The notes under the pieces are model-generated. The model saw only the letters and a program-made list of their open reading frames with translations, was not told where the DNA came from and ran no database searches. A program made the translations under genes and the position numbers. Positions 61,113-64,000 of a DNA stretch of 64,000 nucleotides are shown here, piece by piece (the first letter of the stretch is position 1; every line of letters begins with the position of its first letter). Source of the stretch: Gymnopilus junonius. Its lineage: Eukaryota > Basidiomycota > Agaricomycetes > Agaricales > Galerinaceae. The DNA is taken from the NCBI GenBank assembly GCA_015501075.1, contig JADNYJ010000076.1:1-64000 (forward strand), read 5' to 3'.

Positions 61113-61725
61113 AAGCATGATTTCGATTTTTTTTTGTAAATAGCTCGTATTCAAGTTCAACTTTTTTTTCCTTTTCGACAGGCCTAGTAAGGGATTCGAA
61201 TACTCATGCTATCGTCATGCGCAATGTGCATTTGTTCTTTCGACTCATTAAGAAGGTGAATGAAGGACTTACTCCAACCGATCTGCAATTAATGTTGCTA
61301 TTCGACCTCGGCCTGAATACTAAAGTAGAAGTCCTTCTGTTCTGTCCAATTGAGGATATTTTACAGTAAGATCAAGCCTTTGTGTCATATGAACCATTAT
61401 CAGTATACTCAAAGGGATAATTATGACAGGTGACCGGTGACAATGGCGTATCAGGAGTTGAATTATCGTAATGGAGAAAAGTAGGGCACGATATGAAATA
61501 GATTTTTGGTGAAGCTTAAGGACGCCATCGCAGGTCAACCCTGTTCTGAATATTTTACGGAAATAGCGTGTATGGATAGGGACTGATGAAAACACCTCTC
61601 AAAACTCGCAGATGGCCACTGACTGTGGCGTGGGCATGGGAGCCTGATTGGAACCTGATACAATCTGATTTTATAAGAGATGTTATCTACACGTTACACA
61701 TTTCTCCCACTCAGTACTCACCATC
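61113..61725. other. Intergenic region and promoter of family copy 7
   Basis: The first 70 bp are the 3' flank that was also copied to 52190-52260. About 61540-61690 resembles the inverted upstream region of copy 3 (about 49866-50015), including GCCACTGACTGTGGCGTGGG and TGATACAATCTGATTTT, so it probably contains the ancestral promoter of this subfamily. Confidence 0.55.
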
Positions 61726-62524
61726 ATGACTGACGAACCCGGAAGAGACCCAGAGCGTCAGGTTGTTCACAGAGATTATACCAACTTGTCTAGCCTGTAC
61801 GACATTACGCGTATGGGACGTGCAAGGATTATTATTGGCTACCGTGGAAACAATGTTGTTGTACCCATTCCAGATACATACGAAGTAAGCATACGCACAC
61901 ATTCTGACCAAGGTATAAGTGCTGACAATCACTTCAACATCTACAAAATTGTCCCAACAGGAGGCTTTGAAGGTTGCCTTCCACCAACTAAGCGGATACA
62001 TTCGTAGCGATAATTGGAACGTGAATTCACGATACAAGGATGCATATTTTCTGTACGCAACACCGACCACCACATCTGAGCCAGCGAAACTTCTACCCGA
62101 CTACTGGAATCTCATTGTACGAGATGGGGACTTCCTTACTCTCTGCTTTAGATCGGACTCTGAAATCAGTGAACGGAATCGAACAGTCAAATACATTGAG
62201 CTGCTCCACAGTCCATCCCCATCTGCACATGACCGTGTTCGGATGGGTAGCGTTATCACATTTCCATGGCCTGCAAGTTACAATGTAAGCTTAACTTCCA
62301 CATGTACATTATCGCGGCTAATGTCGGATAATAAATAGGCAGCAACGCTTACTGCCAAGACACTTTTCTATGGAAGTAAACAACTGTCGGAAATATTCCT
62401 CTTCGTCAAAAAGGGACCTCTTGAACAATGGAGAGGAATAGACTCGAAGGTACATGATCATGATTGGAAGCTTCTGACAGCAGTAAATGATAAAGAGGTT
62501 GAGATAGGCGTGTGGGGATATTGA
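61726..62524 (+). CDS. Tandem ubiquitin-like domain family, copy 7 (intact)
   Basis: Exons 61726-61884, 61961-62284 and 62339-62524, GT-AG introns, 222 residues, no break. It starts MTDEPGRDPERQVVHRDY. Unit 1: NNVVVPIPDTYE, EALKVAFHQLSGYI, YKDAYFLYATP, LPDYWNLIVRDGDFLTL. Unit 2: SVITFPWPASYN, LFYGSKQLSEIFLFV, DSKVHDHDWKLLT, the end KEVEIGVWGY. Intron positions and phases match copy 5 exactly: intron 1 right after the (S/T)YE-type codon, intron 2 right after the second SY(N/D). Together with copy 5 it defines the working form of the family. It lies about 9 kb from the cluster, on the other side of the large low-complexity gene. Function unknown. Confidence 0.78.
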
Positions 62525-63092
62525 TCATAAGTAAATTACTGCATTTTCCCCCTTGAACAATTTTCTCGAAGTTTGAGGTACAATTTCATCCCCTTAAAAT
62601 ATCGACCATAATAGAAAGTGCTATATTCTATATTTTTCACAATCTGTAATGGAAAGTCCTCGATAAATAACTGCCTGTAAGGAGTATGTCTTGTGTATGC
62701 GCCCGCTTTTAGATTTGAACTGGATGCGCGTGCAGACCGCGGAAATCTATATTTAGGCTCCGGGCCAATTCGCACGACGTCATTAGGGGAATTCAAAGTT
62801 GACGCAACGGCCGTTTCAAAACGGTTGCTACGAAATCCAAATTCGATTCCCACGTTGCAGATGGAGCCAGCAAATTGAAACGTTCTTCAATTTGCAATGC
62901 TGATGCTGATGCGCCGCCAGGTACAGAGACCGGCATCACGTCGGGGCTTGAAAGAAGCATGCGTTCACAGTGAGTGACGCGTCTGAATGCGTTCAGACGT
63001 GTCCTTACTTTGTTTAATACCCTGCGACACCACACTCTTTCCGTTAAACAACTCTTATAATCTTCTACTATTTCATATAATCTATACCCTAT
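62525..63092. other. Intergenic region
   Basis: No gene recognised. It provides the 3' flank of copy 7 and the 5' flank of the last gene. Confidence 0.45.
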
Positions 63093-64000
63093 ATGGCACC
63101 CTCTCCTCCTCCATCTCCTTCAAAAATCTTGGCTGCTCAGCTTCTGCTTGAAAAGGTGAAGAAAGCAAAAACTCAGGCCAAGAAACAAGCCCCGGCCTCC
63201 AAAGCAATGAGCAAGCCCAAGTCCAAACCCAAAGATTCTACTGCCGAAGAGTCTGGTGGGCAGGCTGAGAAGGAGAACCCACCAGATGAAGACGCGATCA
63301 GGTAGGTCGAACAGATCTTTTATTTACAGCATACTGACTCCTTGACAGTTGGTATAAGTACCCGAAATACACCGATGCATTGATTATTGATTACCAAGAT
63401 CGAGGACGATGCCAGCTACCGACAGGCATTTGGATTCAAGGGCGAGATAGTCCCGGGGACGACCAGTGGTGGCCTTACCACAGCCCAGGTCTGCCGTGAC
63501 ATTGGTCAGGCAATCTTCCCCAACTCTGCTCTTCCGGTCGCTAAGCTTGGGAACAGCGTCAAGAATCGTATCAATATGTACATCGTTATCTCGTTTATTC
63601 TCTTATGAAAACCTGATGGTGTGGTCCAGCCTCAAGAAGAGCTATTCCGTATATCACAAGCAACTTCAGCAGACAGGGCATGGGTTGATCATGGCTGATC
63701 GCGAGGATGAGATTATCAGTGGAAGTCCTATTGGGAATGTTTGGGGTATGTTCAGCTTCACATTCTCATTTTTTATTCATTCTTACCCTCAATTTAGAAA
63801 AGATGAAGCTCAAATTTCCGTGGTATCGCCGTCTCCACCTCCTTCTCTGTGGCAGCCCCATATATGACATGTCTGCTCTCGCCAACTCCACCACACCTCT
63901 GAACACAAGTGTTCTCGCCAACTCCACCACTTCTCTGAACACAAGTGTTCTCACTTCGATGACCCCACTGACTGTCACTACTGGCAGTGCTGTGGCTACT
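63093..64000 (+). pseudogene. Transposon-associated protein gene, broken and cut by the window end
   Basis: Start ATG 63093 (MAPSPPPSPSKILAAQLL), a Lys/Ala-rich N terminus, then exons about 63349-63577, 63630-63745 and 63798 onward. Blocks: WYKYPKYTDAL, KIEDDASYRQAFGFKGE, TAQVCRDIGQAIFPNSA, SVKNRIN, SLKKSYSVYHKQLQQTGHG, then KMKLKFPWYRRLHLLLCGSP and a Ser/Thr-rich segment. I recognise this layout as a protein repeated widely in agaricomycete genomes and associated with transposons; its biochemical role is unknown to me. The frame is lost at 63379-63392, where ATTGATT is present twice in tandem: with one copy the sequence reads TDALITKIEDD without a break. The 3' end lies outside the window. 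Confidence 0.6.
63878..63949 (+). repeat. 36-bp in-frame tandem repeat
   Basis: Two copies (63878-63913 and 63914-63949) of a unit encoding LANSTTPLNTSV / LANSTTSLNTSV, differing at one or two bases. It expands the Ser/Thr-rich tail of the last gene by 12 residues. Confidence 0.85.

Noticed and set aside
1..64000. CRISPR arrays, bacterial operons, tRNA or rRNA genes
   Set aside because: No regularly spaced repeats of that kind, no ribosome-binding sites or polycistronic layout, and I recognised no cloverleaf or rRNA sequence. The window is clearly eukaryotic.

Overview
The window looks like nuclear DNA of an agaricomycete (mushroom-forming basidiomycete). Its genes have many GT-AG introns, mostly about 45-100 nt, with a few much longer. 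The protein families are typical of that group: a WD40 protein with a fungal C-terminal module, a secreted beta-propeller protein, F-box-like proteins, an OTT_1508-type deaminase, and several transposon families that are abundant in agarics. All gene models were read by eye from translated frames and splice signals; no search was run.

Layout. 1.6-2.2 kb: ribosomal protein uS8 (RPS22/RPS15A type), complete in four exons. 3.2-11.1 kb: a decayed CACTA-like (Tnp2) DNA transposon with long terminal inverted repeats, a frameshifted transposase and a second multi-exon gene. Its left arm is split by a 1 kb element carrying a Harbinger-like transposase fragment, and a smaller inverted-repeat element sits inside that. 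11.4-15.5 kb: a tandem duplication of a WD40 gene. 17.5-18.3 kb: an isoprenylcysteine methyltransferase. 20.5-26.3 kb: a 16-exon class II DAHP synthase (first step of the shikimate pathway) with a one-base frameshift and a GC-AG intron. 29.3-35.5 kb: a two-gene transposon-like unit carrying at least one nonsense codon. 37.8-40.3 kb: an OTT_1508-like deaminase gene. 42.1-43.9 kb: a secreted lactonase-like beta-propeller protein. 44.7-46.1 kb: an F-box-like gene with an in-frame stop.

46.8-53.0 kb and 61.7-62.5 kb hold the most distinctive content: seven copies of a three-exon gene for a small protein of about 223 residues. I read the protein as two tandem ubiquitin-like domains ending in a conserved EVEIGVWG motif. 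Two copies are intact and one may be; the others have lost start codons, carry frameshifts or are truncated. One copy (52.2-53.0 kb) is fused to an inverted duplicate of the 3' end of the next gene. That gene (54.1-61.1 kb) encodes a low-complexity protein of about 2,200 residues with a central Zn2Cys6-like cysteine cluster. Its reading frame is broken five times, each time by the apparent loss of a single G. The last 0.9 kb starts another transposon-associated gene, broken by a 7-bp tandem duplication and cut by the window end.

The only clear housekeeping functions are uS8, DAHP synthase and the prenylcysteine methyltransferase. The rest is accessory DNA shaped by duplication, nested transposition and gene decay.
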